From Onchocerca volvulus (taxonomy: Eukaryota > Nematoda > Chromadorea > Rhabditida > Onchocercidae), in NCBI GenBank assembly GCA_000499405.2, contig HG738138.1:2232001-2296000 (forward strand): 64,000 bases of DNA, in the 5' to 3' direction. Below the pieces are notes generated by a model. That model saw only the letters and a list, made by a program, of their open reading frames with translations, was not told where the DNA came from and searched no databases. Made by a program: the position numbers and the translations under genes. Positions within the stretch are counted from its first letter, which is position 1; each line of letters begins with the position of its first letter. Positions 13,028-27,307 of the stretch are shown here, piece by piece.

Positions 13028-13821
13028 TGAAGAAAAAGACCGAATCCATCTATTGCATGAGGAAGAATCAAGAAATGAAAGATTAGACGTGAAATCAGAT
13101 GTAAGAGAAAACGTAGGAAAGTCCTTAACTGAATTAATTGAGAAATTGGTGACAAGTTAACCTCCAGAAATAAAGTCTATAGAATTCGATGAAAATCCAA
13201 AACTTTGGGGTCTGTTTATAACACAATTCGAAGAAGTGATTGATAAAAGAGAAGATATGACAGCTACAAGAAAATTTGCACACCTAATCGGATGTTTGAA
13301 AGGAGAGGCATTAGAAAATATAAGCGATTTAGCTGTCAATGAAGAAAATTACATACTTGCTATGAAGAATTTGAAGAAACGATACGATGACAAACAAAGA
13401 AGAATCATATACCATATTACAGAAATTGGACAAGTCGAATCGAAATTTGGTCGCACTAATAAGGAAACTATTGAATATCCTTTCCCAATTGAAATAATTA
13501 GGAGAAAACATTGAGACAAATCAGCTGTAGACTACCATAACTGGAAAATTGCCGGATTACATCTTAGGCAACCTGATAAAGGAGAAGTTAAGAAAGCCTG
13601 AATGGACGATGCAAGATACAATAATATTCTTAAAAGAATATATAAAGGTTACAAATATTCTAGAAGTCACAAAACAAATGCAGCAAATGGAGATTCAGAA
13701 GAATATGCAACACTTACCGACAATGATGCTGAGACAACGTGAAACGAGTATATCGACATTTAGTTCCCAGAATGCCAGGTCCAAACCTAATTCTCAAAAG
13801 GTGAAACGAATGACCATTTAA
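13028..13821 (+). pseudogene. Decayed BEL/Pao retrotransposon gag
   Basis: The frame from about 13028 reads as a Gag-type protein with the BEL/Pao core that Pfam calls DUF1759. Visible marks are KSIEFDENPKLWGLFITQFE (about 13168-13227), a segment around LIGCLKGEALENISDL, and ENYILAMKNLKKRYDD. The pattern is a W-x-x-F start, a central LKGEA and a terminal LKKRY. It is broken by an in-frame TAA near 13159, a TGA at 13512, a TAG shortly after, and a frame change. The continuation in the second frame (LPDYILGNLIKEKL onward, 13540-13821) is also typical of the family. No protease, reverse transcriptase, RNase H or integrase follows before the SL1 locus, so this is a truncated dead copy. I could not delimit LTRs. 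Confidence 0.75.
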
Positions 13822-14348
13822 GCGACATCTGCGGCCCTGAAAGCCTAGATTTTCTAAATCCTTCTCTGCTCTCGAGTATCGCTGAAATCACGAGGATAAA
13901 AGAAGAAAACCAGTGATTCCTTTGTTTTAAATTGACATATTTGCTGTAGCTAATTGTGAAATCATTTTCTTTTTTTTTTTTTTGTCAAGTCAATTAGCTT
14001 TAAAAAAGAGCTCTCTTTCATCATGCGCTAACAAAGGCGCATGTTTCTGTGACAACAACGGATCTTTCTTGTAGCCCAAAAATGATGCCAGGATCCTCCA
14101 TCCACGAAGAAGAGGGTCCTAAGTACAAAAATCATTTCAAAGAATGAACAACCATGAGTTCGGTCGGATGGTCCAGCTCTTGATATATCAATTTTTTTCC
14201 TTGCGTGACCCTATCTCCCCCTTTTTTTTTCACATTATATTTTCTTCATGAAAGTTTGTCCCTTTGATATTATCGAAATTGTATTGTTGATATAATTGTT
14301 GTTGATATAGTTGCTGCGTCCATTGATTAAGAAATTAATCATAATAAA
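13822..14348. other. Spacer between gag remnant and SL1 locus
   Basis: This stretch is less AT-rich than its surroundings (for example 14050-14200) and may include retroelement non-coding sequence or an LTR, but I found no matching second copy in the window. The 100 bases before 14349 would contain the promoter of the SL1-like RNA. They include repeated GTTGATAT motifs (about 14285-14310), but I cannot identify a proximal sequence element with certainty. Confidence 0.35.
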
Positions 14349-14472
14349 GGTTTAATTACCCAAGTTTGAGGTTCGTTTCCAAGTGAATGAAACAACAAAG
14401 TTGAAGAAACTGTGAGAACTTAAGAACAGAATTCAATCTACAATTTTGTCACAATCAGAAAGAAAAGTGACA
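14349..14472 (+). ncRNA. SL1-like spliced-leader RNA gene
   Basis: Positions 14349-14370 match the 22-base nematode SL1 exon exactly; it begins GGTTTAATTACC and ends CAAGTTTGAG. The next two bases are GT, the donor position an SL RNA uses in trans-splicing. Downstream, 14442-14448 (AATTTTG) resembles an Sm-binding site. It is followed by a possible terminal hairpin pairing TGTCAC (14447-14452) with GTGACA (14467-14472). Total length of about 120 bases is near that of known SL RNAs. The Sm site, at about +94, is somewhat further from the leader than I would expect. No 5S rRNA gene, the usual partner in nematodes, is visible nearby. The alternative is a fragment or pseudogene, or a retroposed trans-spliced transcript. 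The correctly placed GT and the absence of a useful reading frame favour an SL RNA origin. Confidence 0.7.
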
Positions 14473-14801
14473 GAAACCACAGGTATTGTTTTTCAAGAGT
14501 CTTTCGCACTTCCTCATCTGCAAATTCATGCATTTATCAGAAGAGAAGCTAGTGAATCAAAATTTTAAATATAATATCATCCTGATATACATGTATGAAT
14601 AAAAGACCAAAAATAATCTATAACACATGCCATATTAAATACATTTTAATTTTTTGCCGAAAACAACCATTCTTTTATTTATGATTATAAGTTTTTCCAT
14701 TTCATTTTAAATTATGTAAATTTTCTAAGCATTTTTGAAATATATGAACATAAATATAAGTATCAAAACATCATTTTGTGTTTTTGCATTCAAACGGACG
14801 G
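14473..14801. other. Spacer between SL1 locus and the 14802 gene
   Basis: AT-rich sequence with no gene that I can support. Any 5' exon or promoter of the gene beginning at 14802 would lie here, but I could not identify one. Confidence 0.4.
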
Positions 14802-17800
14802 ATGTGTAGAACACGCAGCAAAACTCAAATAAGTGATCAGATAGCTAATGGAACGGTAACAAATAAAGTAATGGATCGAGCGATGTTTCCTGATTTTATC
14901 CAAAAACTTATGGAATATGAGGAATGGATTATTGATGAACAAAAAAAAGCAGAACAAATTTTAAGAGATGGGTAAGAATGAATGATACATTTCTACCTTT
15001 CTTTTTTCCTCTCATCATCTTTTATTTGGATATGAAATAATAGGAAATTTCGATGACAAAGTAATTAATTTTATCATTTTTCACATACATTCTATTCGAA
15101 TCAAATGTAAGACATAATGAAGAAAAAAGGATACGAAAAAAATTGGAAAATATTGGGAGTGAATATAAAAGCAAATCAACGACATATAATACAACATCAT
15201 ATTTCTATTCGTTCAAAATACATTTGATCAATTTTTTTTGTATAATCAATCGCACTGTGGTTGTTACTGCTACTTAAACACTAGTTGCCGTAGTAGTTGA
15301 GATATTATCAATTTACAACACTTGATCAATATTTGTTCGATTAATTTTCAAATTGATCATTATCTATTGGCAATGATAGTTTGTCTTAATTGAAATATTT
15401 TCTCGAAGTTGCAGCGGATATAAGATACCAAGAACGCGAGCACGAATTAATATTTGGCCAAAAGATTTCCGAAAGTATTTGAAGATGACCAATAAAAATA
15501 AACGAAATAATGAAAATGAAGCATGCTACGCTGTTATTGGCTTGACCAAACGAAAGTTTAATATACGATATTGTTTGAAAATTTTGAATTACTATATGAC
15601 ATATTGATTTGTAAAATGGATGATTTTTGTAATTATATGACTTGTTTGCAATAAGCTCGTTAATTAGAAATATTAAATTTTCCATAACAAGCGATCAGAT
15701 CGATATTTAATTTAAATATATCAAGAATGATAGAAGTGTTGTGATACTAATATTGTCATCATTTATTGTTGTAGGGTACGCTTCCGGTCTAACTCATCAC
15801 GATATTCGATGTCATCGCCATCAATTGATAAGTATAAAAATTCATCTATACTAATCAAGGTACTGTTTTTGTTTCATCAATATGTGACACCTTGTGTTAT
15901 TAGTTGATAATAAAATTTATTCTGCTATCATTCTCACTAGTTTTGATATTTATTATTAATTATTATCCATTAATTATTCAATTTATTATTGATATCCGTA
16001 CACAAATAATTTTTTTTTGACATTTCGGTGTTTTTATTATTAATTATTTGTACCTTCATACTAATTTCTAAAATTTTTTGACATCTAGAACACATTTGTT
16101 TTTTTCGCTAATTGCAAATTAAATTCGTATTATTTATAGATAGCAAGAGCTATAAATAATTTTTATGCTAAACAAAAAGCTGATACAACTTGCAAGCAGA
16201 AAAAAATGTCGGAAACGGTAGCCGAAAAGACGCAGAAGTATTATAAATATTAAAAAAAATTACCTTAAAATAGTAATAGTTGTCTATAATTATTTATGTT
16301 AAAACATTGAGAAGGAAAAAAAATGACGAAGTAGATATGTTCAAATAATATTGCATACATTCGTAAAAAACAGATCTCGAGGAAATCGAGAACATCGGAT
16401 GAAGCAACGTAAGAAGAAACTGAAAAAAGGAAATAAACAACGGCGAAATCAAATCGTTAAGAAAAATAAACCACAGGTAATTCATTTGTGAAAATATCTG
16501 GTAGGATACTTACACAAATGCACATGTCCTAATAAACTATTAGACGTAACGCATCAACAAGGATTGATATTCTAAATTATTAGTATCAATTTTTATTGAT
16601 GTTAAACACGATTCTTTGAGAAAGTTTTGTAGTGTTAGTTATCGATTGTATTATTCTAATTCCATTAAATGGAATGCCAACAATTTGGAAATAATCATTT
16701 TTTAAAATATTCAAAATTTTGACAGTTTTGCGAAGTTTCCTAACTTCATAATAAGTACCAAGGAATTTCGAAATTGTAATGTGCTCATTGTTTATTTACA
16801 TAGTAATGGTTGAGAAAATACTTCCTTCGAAGGAAAATTATCAGTTATTATCAGATTTTATTGTTGTTGCTGTTTTTGTTGTTGTTGTTGTTGTTTTTGT
16901 TGTTGTATATGTTTATCCATCAGACATTTATTTGTTTTAATCTGTCTATTGATTAGAGCTAAATGAATTTAAAGAATGTTCGTCTTACAACATTCCGATT
17001 ATTATTACTTCATTGTACTACAGGCTTTCAACGCACCTGCAAAAGGGAATGTAATTTCATAAACTTTCTGCTACCGTGTTGCTAAACGTAAGTGAAGCGG
17101 TACTGTAGCAGAAAATTCATGAAGTTCACGTTCTCTATTCGCAGCAACGTTTGGAAGCCTGTAATACTTTGGATTCAATACCTCTCGGTTAAGTGACTTC
17201 GTAGCAAAAAAACGATATTTCCATATAGAATTTCCTAAACAATACTAACAGTAGTAAAAAGAAAAAAATCTGTTAGTTTTAATGGTACCATATCATCCTG
17301 CTTAACCAATATAATATGATTAATCTCTATCGTTGTTTGGATTGAAGAAATTGATCGATGATAATTCAATTCTGGTAACTGAACAACGATAAATATCCTT
17401 CTATATCTTAGAAATATAATAGAAAAACTAGCAAGAAATAGCTTCAAAATAAGAGAATGAAGAAATATTACAAATAAAAATCATGAAGCATCGAGAATGA
17501 GTAAAAATAATGACGACAAAAAAAAGGCCACATTCCCTTAATATCATTATTAAACGACAAAAATAATAATAATAAATGAAATAATGAGATATAGCAAAGT
17601 TCTTAGTGGAAAGTTCTATCATATGAGCATCAGCAAAATCTTCATGCTAACCAATTTTATTTTGTTAAAAAGTTGTATGATATATGTCTAATTCTGACTT
17701 TAATTATCCGAAATAACTTCCATTTATCTATTCATAAATACTTTCCTGAATTAGAATAATTCTGAAAAACATGTCAAGTACTTAAACGTAAACATGATTG

Positions 17801-18846
17801 TAGATAAAATTCTAGATGGATACTAAAAATTTTTAGATAGTTGATATGATCTTAGATTTCTGCTTGAAAAATATCCAACCTTATAATTATAATGCATCAA
17901 TGAAGAACTCTGAAACTTACTATACTTTTTTCATCGTTTACAATCTCGACAGACAAAATATGTGTAGTATTATTCTTGGTAAATCTTCTTGAAATTATTA
18001 AAATACAATTTCAGGAAACATTTCATGATGAAACCAGAGATCAATCCAACTGTCATTGATATTAATGAAAATGAAAATTGATATTAATGAATGTTAATTG
18101 TATTAAACATGATTGCAAATAAAATTTTGGATAATAGATAGTTACCCGAAAAATCATATTATCTGAACATGAAATTTGCCGCAGTTCTGAAACATCCAAC
18201 ATGGAAACTAGTTTTTCACCTAAATTTGATTGCAGTATATCAAAAATGAAAAATTCATTACAGATACTAACTGAAATACCTAATTTTGACATTTATATGG
18301 TGCAGAGATATACAGGTATTGAAACTATAAAGATATCGACAATTAAGTGATCTGTTGGAATTGCTTATTCCAAAAAATTCTTCAAAAGCGAATGACGATG
18401 TCAAATATTCTTAATGTTGATAAATTGTTATCAACAGCACACAAGAAATGTATAATTATTGATTAGACGGGTTGTTCTGGAAGTATGTGGCGATACCCCG
18501 GATTAGAGGATCTTCTTCCTATAACGAAAATAATGCACTAAAATTACCTCGTAATAAGCACATTTTGCAGTGATTGCTAACCTATATTGAATTTTAAAAG
18601 GCATAACAAATTCCCTCCTTTCAATATTTTCCCTCTGTCAAGCCAATCCCGGATAGTGTAGGATTTTCATTTTGTATTTTAATAAATTTGGAGCTTGGAA
18701 ATTTCAATTTAACAGGTGCTAACGAATGGTTTCATGCAGCAGGATCGGATGCAGAAGAAAGTGCATTGTTGGCTCAGGTAATGGCGCTTTCGCAACAAGA
18801 ATTTCTGAAATTCATTAACGAAGAAGTCATCGAAGGAGCAAAATAA
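14802..18846 (+). CDS. UIM-like-tail protein, possibly an OTUD5-type C-terminus
   Basis: Seven exons join in phase: 14802-14971, 15415-15474, 15775-15859, 16140-16237, 16374-16476, 18015-18051 and 18716-18846, giving 227 residues. The N-terminus carries a charged helix (EYEEWIIDEQKKAEQILRDG). The middle is Ser-rich, then strongly basic (HRMKQRKKKLKKGNKQRR). The last exon reads EESALLAQVMALSQQEFLKF, a ubiquitin-interacting-motif-like helix. Order and wording resemble the region after the OTU domain in OTUD5 deubiquitinases, whose tail also ends in an SQQEYL-type helix. The catalytic OTU domain itself is not visible upstream. So this may be the 3' part of a longer gene, a domain-losing relative, or an unrelated UIM protein. 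Exon 2 has the same phase at both ends and could be a skipped cassette. The small exon 18015-18051 is the weakest. Confidence 0.45.
16857..16909. repeat. TTG microsatellite
   Basis: A TTG/TTT trinucleotide tract of about 50 bases lies within an intron of the 14802 gene. Confidence 0.8.
17019..17163. mobile_element. Palindromic MITE (foldback element)
   Basis: A 145-base unit begins TACAGGCTTTCAACG and ends CGTTTGGAAGCCTGTA. The right end reverse-complemented gives TACAGGCTTCCAAACG, so the termini are inverted repeats, and the pairing continues inward (for example TTTCTGCTAC about 17066-17075 against GTAGCAGAAAA about 17105-17115). If TA is the target duplication, the element is CAGG...CCTG flanked by TA, as in Tc1/mariner-derived MITEs. 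It has no coding capacity and sits inside an intron of the 14802 gene. Confidence 0.7.
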
Positions 18847-18849
18847 TGC

Positions 18850-20170
18850 TGATCAAGCTGGTTCTAGCAAATCTTCGTAGGATTCGGTGAGTAACTGTTA
18901 ATTTTGACTTGTTCACCGCTTTTGTATAATTTGTAACTGCTTTTATAATAATAGATGGTATGATGTCAGGATGTCTTGGAGTTTCAGGATGGGATTCCTC
19001 CTTAAATTTGGATCCTTTCTTCTTATCTGTCTCATTTTTTTGAGACTAATTCTTGTTTATATCTCTGCAATCGCGCTTCATTTGTATTCCTATTTTATTT
19101 TCTTTAGATTATTAAAAAAATCTCCAATTAATTTTTAAAGCTTCCCTCAACTTTCTGTACTTTATCTCATATTCACAGCGTTCCAGTTGTTTTTCCGAAG
19201 CTGAAAGTTCTCGTCATTTTTCTTTTAATTGATTCGATCCATTTCTAGGTGAACATAATTTGATTCTTCTAGATAAAAGTCTCACAAATATTCGTTCACG
19301 TATCGACAGAACAAATGGCAAATTTTAAATAATAATTTAGTTTCGATTTATTCCAACTTGGTCATTCGACTAGCACCGAAAGAAAAAACTCAATTTGCAG
19401 AAGAATAAGACAACGGTCTGATAATTGGTTATAGTTTTTTTTAAAGTTGAGAGTTCCATCTTCGGTTGCAGCATTGTAAGATGACGAATTGAGTTAAACA
19501 ACCAAAAGATTCCGGCAACTTGTATGAATAATCCTCCTTTGTAGTGATTATTTTTCTGATAATATTTTTAAACACAAAAAGAGAAAACTTCCTAATTCTC
19601 CTTTACAACGATGTTAAAATTCATAGGCGTGACATTTTAAATATTATCATTCGTCTCTAAATGATGATTGATGTCATGCTTAAATGGTAGATTATAAATT
19701 GTAAGAAAATTGGATTTTAGCTTTATTTCTTTGCGCTCATTTACCCAAAATACCATAGCATTATGATGAACACGTGAAATCTACTAAAAAAATTCCATAT
19801 GCACAACACAAGGCATATATTTCAAATTTGGACTAGGTTTTCTGTCGAGCTTTTAAAATTTTGAAAATTTGTTTATCATTTGGATACTTTTTGCGGAAAG
19901 GTTCGTTGAATTTACATCCAAAATAAAATGTCGCCGTTGAATTCAAGCACCGATCAGATCTCCATATATACCTAGAAACATCTGCAACAGTTAAGAAGGA
20001 TAATATTGAGGAAATATTTGGTTCTTAATGAAACAATTATTACCAATCATTTCCACGCTCCACTAACTGATAATTATGGTATTGAAAGCAAGAAGGATGG
20101 AACAGTTCGAACGCTGAATGAAAGACCTGTGAAAGAATATCTGTTTGTTTTCATTTCAATATAAAACTCG
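18850..20170. other. Unresolved coding-like fragments on both strands
   Basis: Several pieces look protein-coding but I cannot connect them into one gene. On the plus strand, 19927-20028 reads ...IYLETSATVKKDNIEEIFGS then stop, resembling the G5 (ETSA) segment of Ras/Rab GTPases. After a one-base frame change, 20021 to about 20164 reads on (LTDNYGIESKKDGTVRTLNE). Also on the plus strand, about 19250-19330 reads LILLDKSLTNIRSRIDRTNG. On the minus strand, about 19110-19215 reads a coiled-coil-like SEKQLERCEYEIKYRKLREA, and about 18850-19035 reads DKKKGSKFKEESHPETPRHP. No GxxxxGK[ST], DTAGQ or NKxD motif was found to complete a GTPase. Decayed gene copies are the simplest explanation. Confidence 0.25.
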
Positions 20171-20501
20171 AAATTCAAAAGCATTATTTCTTAGTAGACA
20201 AATCTTAGTTTTTATTCGTGACATGAAAAATCTGACAGAAAAGAAAAATTAGACTTGTAAATTCATACATAAATTAAAATTTTAAAAATGAATTACAATC
20301 CTGAAAAAAAAAAAAAAAGAAAAGAAAAAACTCATAAATCATAACATACCGTGTGAGCATTGGGGCAAAAAATATCGCAATAAACGCGAGTGCTTGTAAT
20401 GTTGTATTTTTCCTTTAATTTGAAAAATTATTTTGTTATACAAAATTTGGCAAAATTTTCTGTCAAATAAAATAAAGAAGAAGAAAAAATCGCACAAAAT
20501 T

Positions 20502-21003
20502 TCATACCATAAAACATCCTGCTTGTTCAGGTGCTTTTCGACCTGGTTCTTCATATTCCGTATCTTTCAGTACTAAATGACATTTGGATAATTCATTACC
20601 ATTTTTCCTCGATTGATCTTTCGTTGTGCATACCAGTTTACGAAATTCTGGATAAGATTTAATTCAAAAAAGAAAACTTTTAATTAGAATTAAAATATTT
20701 GTGAAAAAGAAAATTAGCCAAATTTGATTAAAGTAAAAGTAAAGATAAGAAATACTCTATGTAATATATATTCTCAAATTATTAAATCAAATCAACAACA
20801 AAAAAATCAAACTAGACATAATTATCGAACTATAACTTGTTAGAGCTGGAGAATTCTTTTCATCTATCATAATATGAACAACAAATACTGACCCTTGACC
20901 TCAAAAAGTTAAAAGCTATACCTACTGGCAATATAATGAACTAACGTGGATGTCCTTCTGAAGCAATTAGAATTGAGAAGATAAGAATTGTTGTAAATAA
21001 CAT
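20502..21003 (-). CDS. Candidate small secreted protein
   Basis: ATG at 21003 (minus strand) opens a signal-peptide-like start, MLFTTILIFSILIASEG, in exon 20946-21003. A GT donor leaves one base, which joins in phase to exon 20508-20647 behind a TCCAG acceptor. The mature part would begin HPQFRKLVCTTKDQ and continue through ELSKCHLVLKDTEYEEPG to a Cys near the end. Reading through the GT at 20507 gives GTA then TGA (20502-20504), about 67 residues. If that GT is a donor, a further exon at about 20057-20126 (VFHSAFELFHPSCFQYHNYQ) follows in phase. I do not recognise the family. With three cysteines and charged, hydrophilic sequence it would be extracellular. Orientation is supported by consistent splice phases but the same area has coding-like plus-strand fragments, so certainty is limited. 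Confidence 0.4.
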
Positions 21004-21369
21004 ATGGAGGTGACAAAGACGACGTTGTGATGGTGAGAGATTCAACTGATATCCGTTTTTCGAAACTTCGTTACTGGCACTACCTTATCCCTGATTTCCC
21101 CCGAACGATACTTGTTCCATCGACTAACTTCGTCTATCCCATTTCATCTTTCTTTCTCAAATCCACCCAGTTTTTTATCTCCCGCCCTAACTATTCTACC
21201 AATTTGGATTTCAATCGTTCAATGCCATCTTTTTCTCTTCCAAACTTATTTTCTCCAAAAATGACAGTTTCTTTTGCTATCGTTTGAATAAATTTACATT
21301 ATTTGAAAATTTGGAAATTCTCCGGAGATTATGATATTTATCACTGTCACTTAAATTATCGTTGATTTC

Positions 21370-21500
21370 TTTATTTTTCCCTTGAATGATTTCCAGAAAA
21401 AAAAATTCCATAGAAAATTCAGACTTTCAAATTCCACTTCCTGGCTTAAGTTCTATAGTCCTTGCTGAATCCCTTAATTCATTCTAGCATTTTTCAAGTA
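21370..21500. repeat. Diverged direct repeat, copy 1
   Basis: About 130 bases starting TTTATTTTTCCCTTGAATGA are repeated at 22165-22300 in the same orientation with scattered substitutions. Shared blocks include GAATGATTTC, a run of A followed by TTCCA, TTCAGA.TTTCAAATT and TAGT.CTTG.TGAAT. The unit is non-coding and I do not recognise it as a known element. Confidence 0.65.
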
Positions 21501-22164
21501 ATCTAAATAAGGTTTTCGAGCTACCTGAAATGAAACTTATGAACAATCAAGCTAAGCTGAAGCGAACGACATGGAAATATTACTGAAAGAAACGAGTGCA
21601 TAAAAAGATATAGGTCGCTATGGTTTCCCCGAAAGACATTCAGATGAAATCTTTATGAGAGTTTGCATTTAAAAAACTTCCACAAACCTCCCAACCTTAT
21701 CTTCGGGAATAAAAACAAAAAAATGAATGGGAAGGCGCCTTTTCCAAATTTTGAAATTTTAATTTGGTACCCGTATGCAAATCTGTATCCCAAGCCTTAA
21801 TTATGTGGAAGAAAAATCAGAAACATGAAATATTTTCAAATTTTAGGATAAGATTTCAAATAAGTGTTCTAGAAATTCGAAACGAAGTTTCGAATAATTT
21901 TATAAAAAATAGTTTGCTGGGTTAAAAATCCGAACTGACAGAAACTGTCCCACTAACATCCAAAATAATTCAAAGCATCAATACGGTGGCACGAAAGATC
22001 AATATGGTGATCAATATCGAAAGATCAGTATGGTGATAGTCATCTATAGACAATGGAGCTAAACATGTTCGAAATGTGAGAAGAGATATTAATCGGATTG
22101 AACGACGTGTTCTCGAATGTCATGTGAATTTAAGGGAATTTAAATTTAATTTAATTGTGAATTG
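21501..22164. other. Spacer between the two direct-repeat copies
   Basis: No gene visible. Around 21975-22030 the phrase GATCAATATGGTGATCAATATCGAAAGATCAGTATGGTGATAG (here described by its 10-base unit AAGATCA.TATGGTGAT) is locally repeated about three times, a small local duplication. Confidence 0.35.
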
Positions 22165-22300
22165 AATTTCTTTATTTTTTAGCTTGAATGATTTCAAGAA
22201 AAAAAAATTCCACAGGAAATTCAGATTTTCAAATTTCACTCTTCCGGCTAAAATTCTAATAGTTCTTGTTGAATTTCATAGTTCATTCCAGTATCTAACA
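22165..22300. repeat. Diverged direct repeat, copy 2
   Basis: This is the second copy of the 21370-21500 unit, about 800 bases away and in the same orientation. An open frame of 117 codons starts inside it at 22184 and ends CSHCAT-stop at 22537. It is Lys/Phe/Asn-rich and crosses homopolymers, so I do not call it a gene. Confidence 0.65.
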
Positions 22301-22537
22301 AAAAAAAATGTCAAAAATTCAAATTTTTATCGAAAAAAAAAGTTTAAATTATCGAAAAAAAATTCGAAATGTTTTTTTTTTTTATCAAAATTTTGCAAGT
22401 GTAAAACAAAAGAAATGATTAAAGTTTTTAATGATAAAGATCATAACAGTTTTATTCCACCAACAACAATTAACAGTTCTAAATGCCTTTCCAAAAGAAA
22501 TTTAATAAAAACTATTTGTTCTCATTGTGCAACATAA

Positions 22538-23742
22538 ATCCTTAAAAAAAAAAAAAAAAAAAAAAAAATTTGTTCAAATAATAAAACATTGATACTTGAA
22601 AGATTATCATGGTTTAAAATACAATAAGGATGAAATTTCGATTTTTTTCAAAAATAATTTTTCGTAAAATTTAAAAGCTTTTCCATAACTGTCCCAACAA
22701 TAATGGCAAACAAATTATATTTAAATATAATTTACAATTTAAACTATGCAAATTATAATTTAAAATAATCAGAAACAAGATAATAACTGGAACAATTTTA
22801 ACTTTTAATGATATAATTAAATATATTCCTTCGTTGTCAAATTTTATTCATCATTATTTTAAAGAGTAGGATGAAAAAAAAAAAAAAAAAAGGAAATAAA
22901 TTCAATTAATCAATATCAATTCAATTAATGATCACTAAATAGTGATTTTAAATGATTTTTCAAAAGATAAGACGAAAAAAAAAAGAAGAGAATTCCGTGG
23001 ATTGAAACTGTCGAAAATTAGGATGACATAATACAATAATATTTGGGTTTGCTTGATGAACTGTAAGAATCGCTTGCAAATAATTCAAATTTAAATTTTG
23101 TGTTTCGTTTAAAAAAAAAAACTCGGAAACTTTAACGACATCCTTTAGTAACTTTTTTCTCAAAATTATCAATTACTGATAAATAATTGAACTGACAATG
23201 ATTAATTGAATTTCTTCACTTTTTTTTTTAATCGTATTATGATACCATTCACAATTATTCCCATTCCCTTTTTCGCTATATTTTATGCAGAAATTTCTTT
23301 TTTAATTATTTAAAATTAGAAAAAAATTCTAACAAAACATAAAAATGAATTTATTGAAATTATTTAAAATTAGAAAAAAATTATTTCAGACTATTTAAAA
23401 TTAGCATAATTAAAAATATCAAAAATGATTTGAAATATATTATCACAGAATTCTTTCAAATCATACACAATTGAATTAAAACTTGACAAAAAAAAGGACA
23501 TATTATGTATAATATATATTAACATCAATTCCAAAAAATATAATTTCAAATATTCCGAAAACATAATTTCAAATATAAAATTAGCAGTATGTAATGAATG
23601 AAGTTGGAAGAAATCAAACTTTACAAATATTATTTGACCTTTCTCTTCTCTGAAAAAATTTAAAAAAAATAAGAAAAATTACTATTCTGAGATCACTCAA
23701 ATTTGCCACTGTTGTTTATTTTAAAATTGTCAAATGGATCAA
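22538..23742. other. Intergenic, 3' of the JNK gene
   Basis: AT-rich with A runs at 22544-22568 and 22874-22891. There are repeated TTATTTAAAATTAGAAAAAAATT segments around 23307-23400 (three local copies of a core TATTTAAAATTAG). For the minus-strand JNK, an AATAAA lies at 23715-23720 (read on the minus strand), about 23 bases after the stop. Confidence 0.45.
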
Positions 23743-27307
<3,565 letters not shown>

